From: CAYJAZ01 sp964369185
Lineage (GTDB): Bacteria > Desulfobacterota > Desulfovibrionia > Desulfovibrionales > Desulfovibrionaceae
Direction of reading: 5' to 3'
DNA: 8,162 bases
Assembly: GCA_964369185.1 (NCBI GenBank)
Contig: CAYJEN010000064.1
Coordinates: forward strand, 1 to 8,162
Positions 1 through 5,768 of this stretch are shown here, piece by piece. The position numbers and the translations under genes are program-made. The notes beneath the pieces are model-generated. The model was given only the letters and a program-made list of their open reading frames with translations. It made no database searches and had not been told where the DNA came from. Every line of letters begins with the position of its first letter. Within the stretch, counting starts at the first letter, position 1.

Positions 1-29
1 CCCCTCAAACTCCCCCACCCTTCCTGAAA

Positions 30-60
30 AACCAATTGGTTATATAAGTTTTCATATAAC
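30..60. other. Overlapping palindromes, possible operator
   Basis: Positions 30-41 form a perfect 12-base palindrome (AACCAATTGGTT). It overlaps a second inverted repeat with 7-base arms, GTTATAT at 39-45 and ATATAAC at 54-60, separated by 8 bases. Such a cluster in AT-rich non-coding DNA could be a protein-binding site or a weak hairpin. No adjoining promoter or gene supports a specific role, and AT-rich DNA yields short palindromes by chance. Confidence 0.25.
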
Positions 61-180
61 ACAATTTGTAAAAAGGAAAAATAGGTGAGTTTTCTGTGCC
101 AATAATTTACTGTAAAATGTCCTAAACTCAAAGAAAATTTCTTTACTTCAAGGTCACAGGAAATAATTTTTTTGAAATAG

Positions 181-257
181 CTCATTCCTTTCCGACGAGG
201 AACGAGTCGGGAAGAAATGGGGGATTCTCAAGGGAATCATTCCCTTGAGGCGTCGGA
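181..257 (+). repeat. Folded palindromic element, possibly a dispersed repeat
   Basis: Three inverted repeats are nested here. Stem A pairs 181-196 with 206-221 (15 of 16 positions when G-U is allowed, mismatch 187/215) around the loop GAGGAACGA. Stem B pairs 227-235 with 241-249 perfectly (CTCAAGGGA/TCCCTTGAG) around a 5-base loop. Stem C pairs 191-197 with 251-257 perfectly and competes with stem A. The non-Watson-Crick pairs 182/220, 191/211 and 226/250 are U-G only in plus-strand RNA and become A-C mismatches on the other strand, which favours a plus-strand structure. No U-rich tract follows either end, so it is not a standard intrinsic terminator. From memory, the GAGGAACGA loop recalls dispersed intergenic palindromes with a GCGAGGAGCGAAG-like core in several bacteria; this was not searched. 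It could still act as a barrier or terminator between leuD and its left neighbour. Confidence 0.5.
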
Positions 258-276
258 GACAAAAAAACTCTTAATC

Positions 277-771
277 CTAATTTCCTAATTTTTCGCGAAC
301 GTAAGGAACGAGTCCTTTTTTGTCGAGAAGTTCTTGCATTGAAGCAGGGATAGTAGGAACTTTATATTCTTTACCTGTGGTGATATTTTTGAGGATACCT
401 TTTTCTGTATCGAGTTCAACTTCGTTTCCATCGGTGAAGTCTTTGAAATCGTCGCCAACTTCAACAAGGAGTAAGCCCATGTTGAAAGCATTGCGGTAGA
501 AGATACGAGCGAATGAGTGGGCGATAACTAAAGGCATACCTGCACCAAGGATTGCTACAGGAGCGTGTTCACGGCTAGAACCACAACCGAAGTTTTTACC
601 GGCAACGATGAAATCGCCTTGGCTTACACGTTTAACCCAGCCTTCTTCAAGACCTTCCATGCAGTTTTCGCCAAGTTTTTTTTCATCAGTAGTTACAAGA
701 AAGCGAGCAGGAATGATAGCATCAGTATCTATATGATCGCCAACAATATGAGTTTTACCTTTATATAACAT
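277..771 (-). CDS. leuD: 3-isopropylmalate dehydratase small subunit
   Basis: LeuD is the small (swivel-domain) subunit that joins LeuC to form cytoplasmic isopropylmalate isomerase, which converts 2-isopropylmalate to 3-isopropylmalate in leucine synthesis. The 164 residues match the short LeuD type paired with a roughly 420-residue LeuC. Visible family motifs are GDHIDTDAIIPARFL at 11-25, the swivel-domain substrate-binding segment NFGCGSSREHAP at 60-71, and an AHSFARIFYRNAFNMGL segment at about 84-100. The ATG at 771 has the ribosome site AAGGAAAAG just upstream. The gene starts only 15 bases after the leuC stop, so the two are almost certainly co-transcribed and made in matched amounts. 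It ends with TAG. No truncation or missing motif is seen. A homoaconitase-type small subunit has similar sequence, but the neighbouring leuA makes leucine synthesis the clear reading. Confidence 0.96.
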   Translation of the reverse strand: MLYKGKTHIVGDHIDTDAIIPARFLVTTDEKKLGENCMEGLEEGWVKRVSQGDFIVAGKNFGCGSSREHAPVAILGAGMPLVIAHSFARIFYRNAFNMGLLLVEVGDDFKDFTDGNEVELDTEKGILKNITTGKEYKVPTIPASMQELLDKKGLVPYVREKLGN

Positions 772-786
772 ATCTTTTCCTTATTC

Positions 787-2046
787 TTATAATTTATTTG
801 GATCGGTGATGATACCTGTAATAGCAGATGCAGCAGCTACAGCAGGGTTAGAAAGATATACAAATGACTTCAATGAACCCATACGGCCTTTGAAGTTACG
901 GTTTGTAGTAGCGATACAAGTTTCGCCATCACCTAAAATACCCATGTGACCACCAAGGCAAGGTCCGCAAGTTGCAGGTCCTACGATACAGCCGGCATCC
1001 ATGAAGATTGAGATAAGACCTTCATCAAGAGCCATTTTCCAAATTGTAGGAGTAGCAGGAAGAATGATACAACGAACTTTGTTATCAACTTTTTTGCCTT
1101 TAAGAACTTCAGCAGCTTGGCGTAAGTCTGAAATACGTCCGTTAGTACATGAACCAACAACAACTTGTTGAACTCTTACGTCTTTAACTTCGCCAACAGG
1201 TTTTACGTTGTCAGGAAGATGAGGGCAAGCAACAACAGGAGTCATGCTATTCACATCAAATTTAATATGCTGTTCGTAGTTTGCGCCTTCGTCAGCTTTA
1301 AGAATTGGGTTGTTAGGGCGATTATGCGCTTTACCGTATTCTTGAGTTTTTTCATCAGATGCAAATAAACCAACTTTACCACCGGCTTCAATAGCCATAT
1401 TAGCCATTGTAAGACGATCTTCAATTGAAAGACCTTCGATGGTTTCGCCATCAAATTCAATAGCTTTGTAAAGAGCACCATCAACACCGATTTTGCCGAT
1501 GAGTGAAAGCATTAAATCTTTACCTTGAACGTATTTAGGAAGAGTACCTGTGTATGATGCACGAATGGTTGGCGGAACTTTAAACCAGTTAGAACCAAGA
1601 GCCATACCTGCTGCGATATCTGTGCTACCCATACCTGTTGCAAATGCACCTAGTCCACCGTAAGTACAGGTGTGACTGTCAGCACCGATTACGATGTCGC
1701 CGGCGCCTACAAGACCTTGTTCAGGTAAAAGAGCATGTTCAACACCACAGTTTCCGCCTTCGTAGTAATGGGTGATGCCCATTTCTTCAGCGAATTTTCT
1801 AGTGGTTAGAACTTGGTTAGCGGAATCGATATCTTTTTGTGGGGTGAAGTGGTCCATGACAAGTGCGATTTTGTCTTTATCGAAAACCTTTTTTGCTCCC
1901 ATTTCTCTAAATGATTTAATGGCAAGAGGGGCGGTAATATCGTTGGCAAGGACGAGATCGAGTTTACATTGTACAATTTGACCCGGTTCCTTAACTGTAT
2001 CTTGCGTATGTGCCTGTAAGATTTTTTCGGCAAGTGTATGCGACAT
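787..2046 (-). CDS. leuC: 3-isopropylmalate dehydratase large subunit
   Basis: LeuC is the iron-sulfur catalytic subunit of isopropylmalate isomerase, an aconitase-family enzyme. At 419 residues it is the short type common in archaea, sulfate reducers and many anaerobes, rather than the roughly 465-residue enterobacterial type. The [4Fe-4S] ligands are expected to be Cys300 (in VVVGSCTNGR) and Cys360 and Cys363 (in GPATCGPCLGGHMG). Other aconitase-family signatures are DHFTPQ at 65-70 and GADSHTCTYGGLGAFATGMG at 121-140. The ATG at 2046 follows a strong AAGGAG ribosome site with 8-base spacing, which fixes the start against the longer upstream alternative. The gene lies 43 bases behind leuA and 15 bases ahead of leuD, forming leuACD. 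All key residues are present. The cluster is solvent-exposed and oxygen-sensitive in this family, consistent with an anaerobic host. Confidence 0.96.
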   Translation of the reverse strand: MSHTLAEKILQAHTQDTVKEPGQIVQCKLDLVLANDITAPLAIKSFREMGAKKVFDKDKIALVMDHFTPQKDIDSANQVLTTRKFAEEMGITHYYEGGNCGVEHALLPEQGLVGAGDIVIGADSHTCTYGGLGAFATGMGSTDIAAGMALGSNWFKVPPTIRASYTGTLPKYVQGKDLMLSLIGKIGVDGALYKAIEFDGETIEGLSIEDRLTMANMAIEAGGKVGLFASDEKTQEYGKAHNRPNNPILKADEGANYEQHIKFDVNSMTPVVACPHLPDNVKPVGEVKDVRVQQVVVGSCTNGRISDLRQAAEVLKGKKVDNKVRCIILPATPTIWKMALDEGLISIFMDAGCIVGPATCGPCLGGHMGILGDGETCIATTNRNFKGRMGSLKSFVYLSNPAVAAASAITGIITDPNKL

Positions 2047-2089
2047 AGGGGTATCTCCTTAATAATATATTCCATAATAGTCTTTGATT

Positions 2090-3613
2090 TTATTCTTTAT
2101 TGTCGTTTTCTTTCTTAACGAGCCTATTTAAAGCGTCAATATAAGCTTTTGCTGAGGCAATGATGATATCAGGATCTGAGCCTTTACCAACAGTGGAAAG
2201 ACCTTGATCGGTAATATTTACCATAACTTCACCTTGAGCATCTGTACCACCGGTAATAGCGTTAACTGTATATTTTTCAAGCACAGGATTACGTTCTGTA
2301 AGTTGAGAAATAACATTTAAAGCTGCATCAACAGGGCCAGCACCAAAACCGGCGCATTTCTTCACGGTTTCATTAATCTGAAGAGCTATCGCCGCAGTAG
2401 CCGGAAGTTCTCCTGTACCCGACTGCACTGAAAGTGAAAGCAATTTATAAGTATCAGGCACACGATAAATTTCACCCATGATAAGAGCTTCGATGTCTTC
2501 ATCATGTATGGTTTTCTTTTTATCAGCCAATACTTTGATTGCCGCAAAAATTGTTTCTAATTTCTCTTCATCAAAAGTATAACCTAATGATTCAAGTTTA
2601 GAACGAACAGCGTTTCTGCCGGAGTGCTTACCAATAACTAAATCTGAAGTCATACGTCCGATTGATTGCGGAGTCATAATTTCATAAGTTTCGCGATTTT
2701 TAAGCATTCCGTCTTGGTGAATACCGGATTCGTGCGCAAAAGCATTTCCGCCAACGATAGCTTTGTTAGCAGGAAGTGGACGACCGATAATCAGTGAAAG
2801 TAAACGACAAGCCGGATAAAGTTGTTCCGGAACTATATTTGTTTGGTAAGGGTAGATATCGTTACGAACTTTCATAGTCATAACAATTTCTTCAAGAGCG
2901 GCATTACCGGCTCTTTCACCAATACCACAGAGTGTGCACTCAGCCTGACGTGCGCCAACTCTAATAGCCGCAAGTGAGTTTGCAACGCCAAGACCTAAGT
3001 CGTTATGACAGTGCACACTAAAAGTTACTTTATCAGCATTTTTTGTATGTTTAATTACATAGCCTACTAATTCAGCGTAGTTTTCAGGAGTTGCATAACC
3101 TACAGTATCAGGTAAGTTAATTGTAGTTGCGCCTGCTTCAATAACGGCGGAGCAAAGTTCCACGAGGAAATCTTTATCAGAGCGTGAAGCATCCTCTGCT
3201 GAAAATTCTACATTTGGAGTATATTGAGCTGCGTGTTTAACACCGGCTACTGCCATTTTCACAACTTCTTCAGGTTTTTTGCGCAGTTTATATTCCATGT
3301 GAATTGGTGAAGATGCCAGAAATGTGTGTATGCGTGGGTGTTTAGCATCTTTAATTGCTTCCCAAGCTCTGTCAATATCACCCGGAACGCAACGCGCAAG
3401 CGCTGCTACTTCCGATTTTTGTAAGCTATTTGCAATAGCTCTTACTGCTTCAAAATCACCGTTACTTGATGCCGGAAAGCCAGCTTCAATGATATCAACA
3501 CCCAGATTTTCCAGCTGAGCTGCAAGACGTAATTTTTCTTGCAAGTTCATTGTTGCGCCGGGGCTTTGTTCGCCGTCTCTAAGTGTTGTGTCAAAAATTT
3601 TAATTGTGTCCAT
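2090..3613 (-). CDS. leuA: 2-isopropylmalate synthase
   Basis: LeuA commits carbon to leucine by condensing acetyl-CoA with 2-oxoisovalerate to give 2-isopropylmalate. The 507 residues are the usual length for the bacterial type 1 enzyme. The N-terminal TIM barrel (about 1-270) opens with FDTTLRDGEQSPGATM, including catalytic Arg12 and metal-binding Asp13. It carries the further metal ligands His201 and His203 in SVHCHNDLGLG, with Asn237 in GERAGNAALEE. A linker region (about 280-385) includes AFAHESGIHQDGM. The C-terminal regulatory domain (about 388-500) has GTDAQGEV and GLSTVGKGSDPDII, the leucine-binding fold, so feedback inhibition by leucine is expected. The relatives citramalate synthase and homocitrate synthase are less likely given the sequence and the leuCD partners. 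The ATG at 3613 has only a weak ribosome site (CTGAAG). No leader peptide with a leucine run and no T-box was seen upstream, so control may rest mainly on the enzyme or on an unseen factor. Confidence 0.96.
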   Translation of the reverse strand: MDTIKIFDTTLRDGEQSPGATMNLQEKLRLAAQLENLGVDIIEAGFPASSNGDFEAVRAIANSLQKSEVAALARCVPGDIDRAWEAIKDAKHPRIHTFLASSPIHMEYKLRKKPEEVVKMAVAGVKHAAQYTPNVEFSAEDASRSDKDFLVELCSAVIEAGATTINLPDTVGYATPENYAELVGYVIKHTKNADKVTFSVHCHNDLGLGVANSLAAIRVGARQAECTLCGIGERAGNAALEEIVMTMKVRNDIYPYQTNIVPEQLYPACRLLSLIIGRPLPANKAIVGGNAFAHESGIHQDGMLKNRETYEIMTPQSIGRMTSDLVIGKHSGRNAVRSKLESLGYTFDEEKLETIFAAIKVLADKKKTIHDEDIEALIMGEIYRVPDTYKLLSLSVQSGTGELPATAAIALQINETVKKCAGFGAGPVDAALNVISQLTERNPVLEKYTVNAITGGTDAQGEVMVNITDQGLSTVGKGSDPDIIIASAKAYIDALNRLVKKENDNKE

Positions 3614-3661
3614 GTCTTCAGTACCGCTATGTTAAATTATTGGTAAAAAATAGAATGTTTT

Positions 3662-3690
3662 TAAATAACTAAATTTCTTTTTTTTTGCAA
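3662..3690 (-). promoter_or_regulatory. Possible leuA promoter with A-tract
   Basis: Read on the minus strand, TTGCAA (3690-3685) is followed after 17 bases by TATTTA (3667-3662). The -35 match is fair and the -10 match is poor. The spacer begins with seven A residues, following on from the AA of TTGCAA, an A-tract that could bend DNA. It lies about 50 bases before the leuA start and beyond the hairpin at 3724-3759, so leuACD could be transcribed separately from the HcyBio unit. Motif-only prediction in very AT-rich DNA. Confidence 0.25.
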
Positions 3691-3723
3691 CAAATTAAAT
3701 TCGGTAATTTTTTTTAAATTGAA

Positions 3724-3759
3724 GGGGAAACCTCGTTTTTCAAAAAACGTGACTTCCCC
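3724..3759 (-). terminator. Hairpin behind the secreted-protein gene
   Basis: Positions 3724-3759 fold symmetrically: GGGGAA at 3724-3729 pairs with TTCCCC at 3754-3759, and CGTTTTT at 3734-3740 pairs with AAAAACG at 3743-3749. The positions that do not match on the plus strand, 3730/3753 and 3731/3752, become U-G and G-U wobbles in minus-strand RNA. That gives a nearly continuous stem with one A-A mismatch (3733/3750). On the minus strand the stem is followed by UUCAAUUU, a weak U tract. It starts 26 bases after the stop of the gene at 3786-4223 and precedes leuA, so a rho-independent terminator separating the two units fits best. An attenuator for read-through into leuA is the alternative. 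Confidence 0.6.
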
Positions 3760-3785
3760 CGCCTGAAGATATTATATAAAAATAT

Positions 3786-4223
3786 TTATTTCCATTCGAT
3801 TGAGTTTATAATTTTTGCAATAGCAGAATCATTTATAGAAAAAACAAAAAGAGAATAGGCTGTATTTTCGTTGAATATGTAGGCTACGCTTTCAGATGAA
3901 TTTTGAACAAATTTTAAAATATAGGCTTCACCTTGAATTTTTGTATTCTGCTCTATACTTGTAGGAAGAAATACATCTTTATATTTATCTAGAACCTCTT
4001 GAAATGAAAGAGTATTCAATAAATCGTATATAATTGTAGCAGAGCTTTTTAAATCTTCTGATTGAATAATAACAGCAAAGCCTTCATCTTCTGTTAAAGT
4101 TACTTCTTCATAAAGGTAGCCTTCAGGAATATCGAGAGTAAATAGGCTAAATTCTTGTATTTGCGCTAGGGCAAAAGTAGGAAAAAGTAATAGCGATAAC
4201 AAAAAGACAAAGGCTTTTTTCAT
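3786..4223 (-). CDS. Small predicted secreted protein, function unknown
   Basis: This encodes 145 residues with a clear signal peptide: Lys2-Lys3, a hydrophobic stretch at 4-18, and an ALA site predicting cleavage after residue 20 before QIQEFS. There is no cysteine, so it is not a lipoprotein and should end in the periplasm or outside. The mature 125 residues alternate strands and helices, with a FTLDIPEGYLYEE start and a hydrophobic helix followed by INSIEWK at the end. This pattern loosely resembles small PsbP/DcrB-like periplasmic domains, an inference from layout only. The ATG at 4223 has a modest AAGAAG ribosome site. It lies 17 bases behind the HcyBio gene on the same strand and before a probable terminator, so it is likely the last gene of that unit. 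A role in sulfur or methionine metabolism is not implied by its sequence. Confidence 0.8.
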   Translation of the reverse strand: MKKAFVFLLSLLLFPTFALAQIQEFSLFTLDIPEGYLYEEVTLTEDEGFAVIIQSEDLKSSATIIYDLLNTLSFQEVLDKYKDVFLPTSIEQNTKIQGEAYILKFVQNSSESVAYIFNENTAYSLFVFSINDSAIAKIINSIEWK

Positions 4224-4240
4224 AATGTTAATCTTCTTAG

Positions 4241-5380
4241 TTAAACGATTGGCGCTGTAAGAGTGAATTCTTTGTTGATAATCCAGTCTTTCAATTCATT
4301 AGCAATTTCTTTTGAAATTGTATAAGGAGTAAGAGGAGTTGTAGGGATTTTTTTGCCCATAACTTCAATTGATCCTGAACGAAGAGCTGAATAACTTACG
4401 TGTTCAAGGATACGTGGAACAGCGTTAGGGTAGTCGTGAGCATAGTCTTTTACAGGAAGTAAAATATCATCATCACTAATACTTGTGCGATATGCTAAGT
4501 CTTCATCAAGAATTGGAATAGGAATACCAACACCAAGAGCTAATGAACAGCCGTATCCATAGTAAGAAAGACCGCGAACATATCTTGCTTTCATTCCTTT
4601 TAGGTCACCTTTAAGCATGAGTGTACCGGAAGGAGTGAGTGGTAAACCGTTTTCTTGGCGTTTAGGTTCAGCAACGTGTTGAGTTCCTGTGCCTATAACA
4701 TAACCAATTCCACCGCCCATAAATATTCTTGTTCCCATGCCTATAGTACGTAGATAAGGGTCATTAAATAGTGGTGAAAGAGTTCCTGCAGTTGCATAGT
4801 TTGCATTTGCTAGGTTAGGGCGAAGTGAGCCCATGTAAGTATGCACAATTTTAGAGCCTAAGTTTACCGCTACATTATAGTTTTGATAGCAGTTTCTAGG
4901 GTTTACCATGTGTGCGTATGGAAGATCGTTCAAAGTAATTTCACGTTCAAGTTTTTTTCTTGGATAGCAGTCAGTTCCGTATGCTTCTGCAAGAAGTTTT
5001 ACTTTTTTACCGCTTACTAAGTCTTCAAGAACATGTCCGCCACCGTAGAGGAATTGACCCGGATATACTTTATTAAGTGGATCGTCTGCTGTTGGTTCGG
5101 TAACACCGATATAACCATCAGCAGCTGCAATACCGCCGTATGCAGGCACATTATTCAAGAAGAATCTGCTTGCTTTAATGAGTGGTGCTTCAGGCTGACC
5201 AATGTTAAAAAATAAGCCGGAGGAACACATAGGTGAGAATGTACCGGTAGCAACAACGTCTACTTTCTTTGCAGCTTCTTTTACGCCATTATCTTTAACG
5301 AAAGAAACCATTTCATCAGCAGTTAAAATAACAGCAGTACCGGCTTGTATCTTCGCATTTATTTCTTCAATAGTTTTCAT
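4241..5380 (-). CDS. Homocysteine biosynthesis protein (HcyBio/DUF39 family)
   Basis: The 379 residues form a complete HcyBio (DUF39) protein. In sulfate reducers and methanogens this family is implicated in making homocysteine from aspartate semialdehyde and sulfide, bypassing O-acylhomoserine. It is cytoplasmic, with no signal or membrane segment. Conserved-looking segments are GTFSPMCSSGLFFNIGQ (46-62), YGGIAAADGYIGVTEP (81-96), YGGGHVLEDL (112-121), AYGTDCYPRK (133-142), MGGGIGYVIGTGTQH (221-235) and YYGYGCSLALGVGIPIPILDE (273-293). Its four cysteines are Cys52, Cys138, Cys164 and Cys278; Cys52 in the PMCSSG segment is the best catalytic candidate. No C-terminal CBS or ferredoxin domain is attached, as expected for the bacterial form. 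The ATG at 5380 follows AAGAGG at good spacing. The ferredoxin-like NIL-domain partner usually encoded with this family is not in the window; the gene is instead followed by a small secreted protein. Confidence 0.9.
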   Translation of the reverse strand: MKTIEEINAKIQAGTAVILTADEMVSFVKDNGVKEAAKKVDVVATGTFSPMCSSGLFFNIGQPEAPLIKASRFFLNNVPAYGGIAAADGYIGVTEPTADDPLNKVYPGQFLYGGGHVLEDLVSGKKVKLLAEAYGTDCYPRKKLEREITLNDLPYAHMVNPRNCYQNYNVAVNLGSKIVHTYMGSLRPNLANANYATAGTLSPLFNDPYLRTIGMGTRIFMGGGIGYVIGTGTQHVAEPKRQENGLPLTPSGTLMLKGDLKGMKARYVRGLSYYGYGCSLALGVGIPIPILDEDLAYRTSISDDDILLPVKDYAHDYPNAVPRILEHVSYSALRSGSIEVMGKKIPTTPLTPYTISKEIANELKDWIINKEFTLTAPIV

Positions 5381-5540
5381 TATTAACCTCTTAAATTCTC
5401 TTTCGAGTATTTATTTATATCCTATGTTTTACAGGCAATATTTTGTAATTATTGACTATAAAATATACTTTTACCTTAAAGGGAGCAATAAAATAAAAAA
5501 AATCAATAAGGCAAGTTACATTCTTATATACTATCGTTAG

Positions 5541-5568
5541 GCTATAGGCAATAGTAAATTTTAGTCAA
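5541..5568 (-). promoter_or_regulatory. Candidate promoter for the HcyBio gene
   Basis: On the minus strand TTGACT (5568-5563) is followed after 16 bases by TATAGC (5546-5541), matching the sigma-70 consensus at 5 and 4 of 6 positions. It would give a leader of roughly 150 bases before the ATG at 5380. A second, weaker pair closer to the gene (TTGCTC, 17 bases, TATTTT, within about 5465-5500) is an alternative. Motif evidence only. Confidence 0.4.
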
Positions 5569-5696
5569 ATTCTTATGAAGTCAATCTTTATTCTTAAAAA
5601 TTAGAATCTTATCTTTATATATTCTGCTTTACATTTTTTTTTAGCTATGCTAACTATTGAAAATATATTGACTATTAAATCGAAAGCCTTACATAG

Positions 5697-5725
5697 TTTT
5701 TTTCTGTTTGCCATCTAGCTATAAT
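5697..5725 (+). promoter_or_regulatory. Candidate promoter for the envelope gene pair
   Basis: A perfect TATAAT lies at 5720-5725 on the plus strand, which would start transcription near 5732 and leave a leader of about 37 bases. The -35 region at proper spacing is only a T run (5697-5703). An alternative uses TTGACT at 5668-5673 with the weaker CATAGT 18 bases later (5692-5697). TTAGC-TAT-GCTAA at 5641-5653 sits just upstream of this alternative and could be an operator. Confidence 0.35.
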
Positions 5726-5768
5726 TATTATACCTTTTGCCTTGGTAACTAAAAAAATAAGGTTCCTT

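Larger units (their letters stand above)
1..276. other. Gene-free region downstream of leuD
   Basis: No credible gene is visible here. Frames open at the left edge close within about 30 codons and have no recognisable protein character. The first 30 or so bases are unusually C-rich on this strand, in contrast to the AT-rich sequence at 41-180, and may belong to an element or gene tail cut by the window edge. Positions 41-180 are AT-rich with small palindromes. Positions 181-257 hold a large folded element described separately. On the minus strand this is the stretch directly behind leuD, so whatever ends or continues the leu transcript must lie here or to the left. Confidence 0.6.
5381..5768. 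other. Divergent intergenic promoter region
   Basis: This 388-base AT-rich stretch separates the minus-strand HcyBio gene from the plus-strand envelope pair. It holds candidate promoters facing both ways (listed separately) and three TTGACT hexamers: two on the plus strand (5452-5457 and 5668-5673) and one on the minus strand (5568-5563). It also holds a TTAGC-TAT-GCTAA inverted repeat at 5641-5653. No convincing gene and no recognisable riboswitch, in particular no SAM-type leader before HcyBio, was seen. Confidence 0.6.

Noticed and set aside
1..87. Possible tail of a gene entering from the left on the plus strand
   Set aside because: One frame stays open for about 29 codons to a TGA, but the residues show no recognisable C-terminus; too short to support.
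130..144. AAAGAAA-A-TTTCTTT palindrome
   Set aside because: Short AT-only palindrome in AT-rich DNA with no adjacent promoter or gene; chance is the simplest explanation.
1806..2075. Minus-strand open frame of 89 residues overlapping the start of leuC
   Set aside because: It overlaps conserved leuC codons in another frame. The strong AAGGAG site is placed for the leuC ATG at 2046.
5202..5540. Plus-strand open frame of 112 residues running from inside the HcyBio gene into the intergenic region
   Set aside because: Its first half is antisense to a well-conserved gene, and its remainder is AT-rich low-complexity sequence without a ribosome site or family character.
5381..5540. SAM or similar riboswitch before the HcyBio gene
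   Set aside because: The leader is AT-rich and shows no paired helices or conserved core of a known methionine-related riboswitch.
5742..5768. TTG start adding nine residues to the first envelope gene
   Set aside because: There is no ribosome site at proper spacing, while the ATG at 5769 has ATAAGG six bases upstream. The longer form does add positive charges before the hydrophobic segment, so it is not fully excluded.
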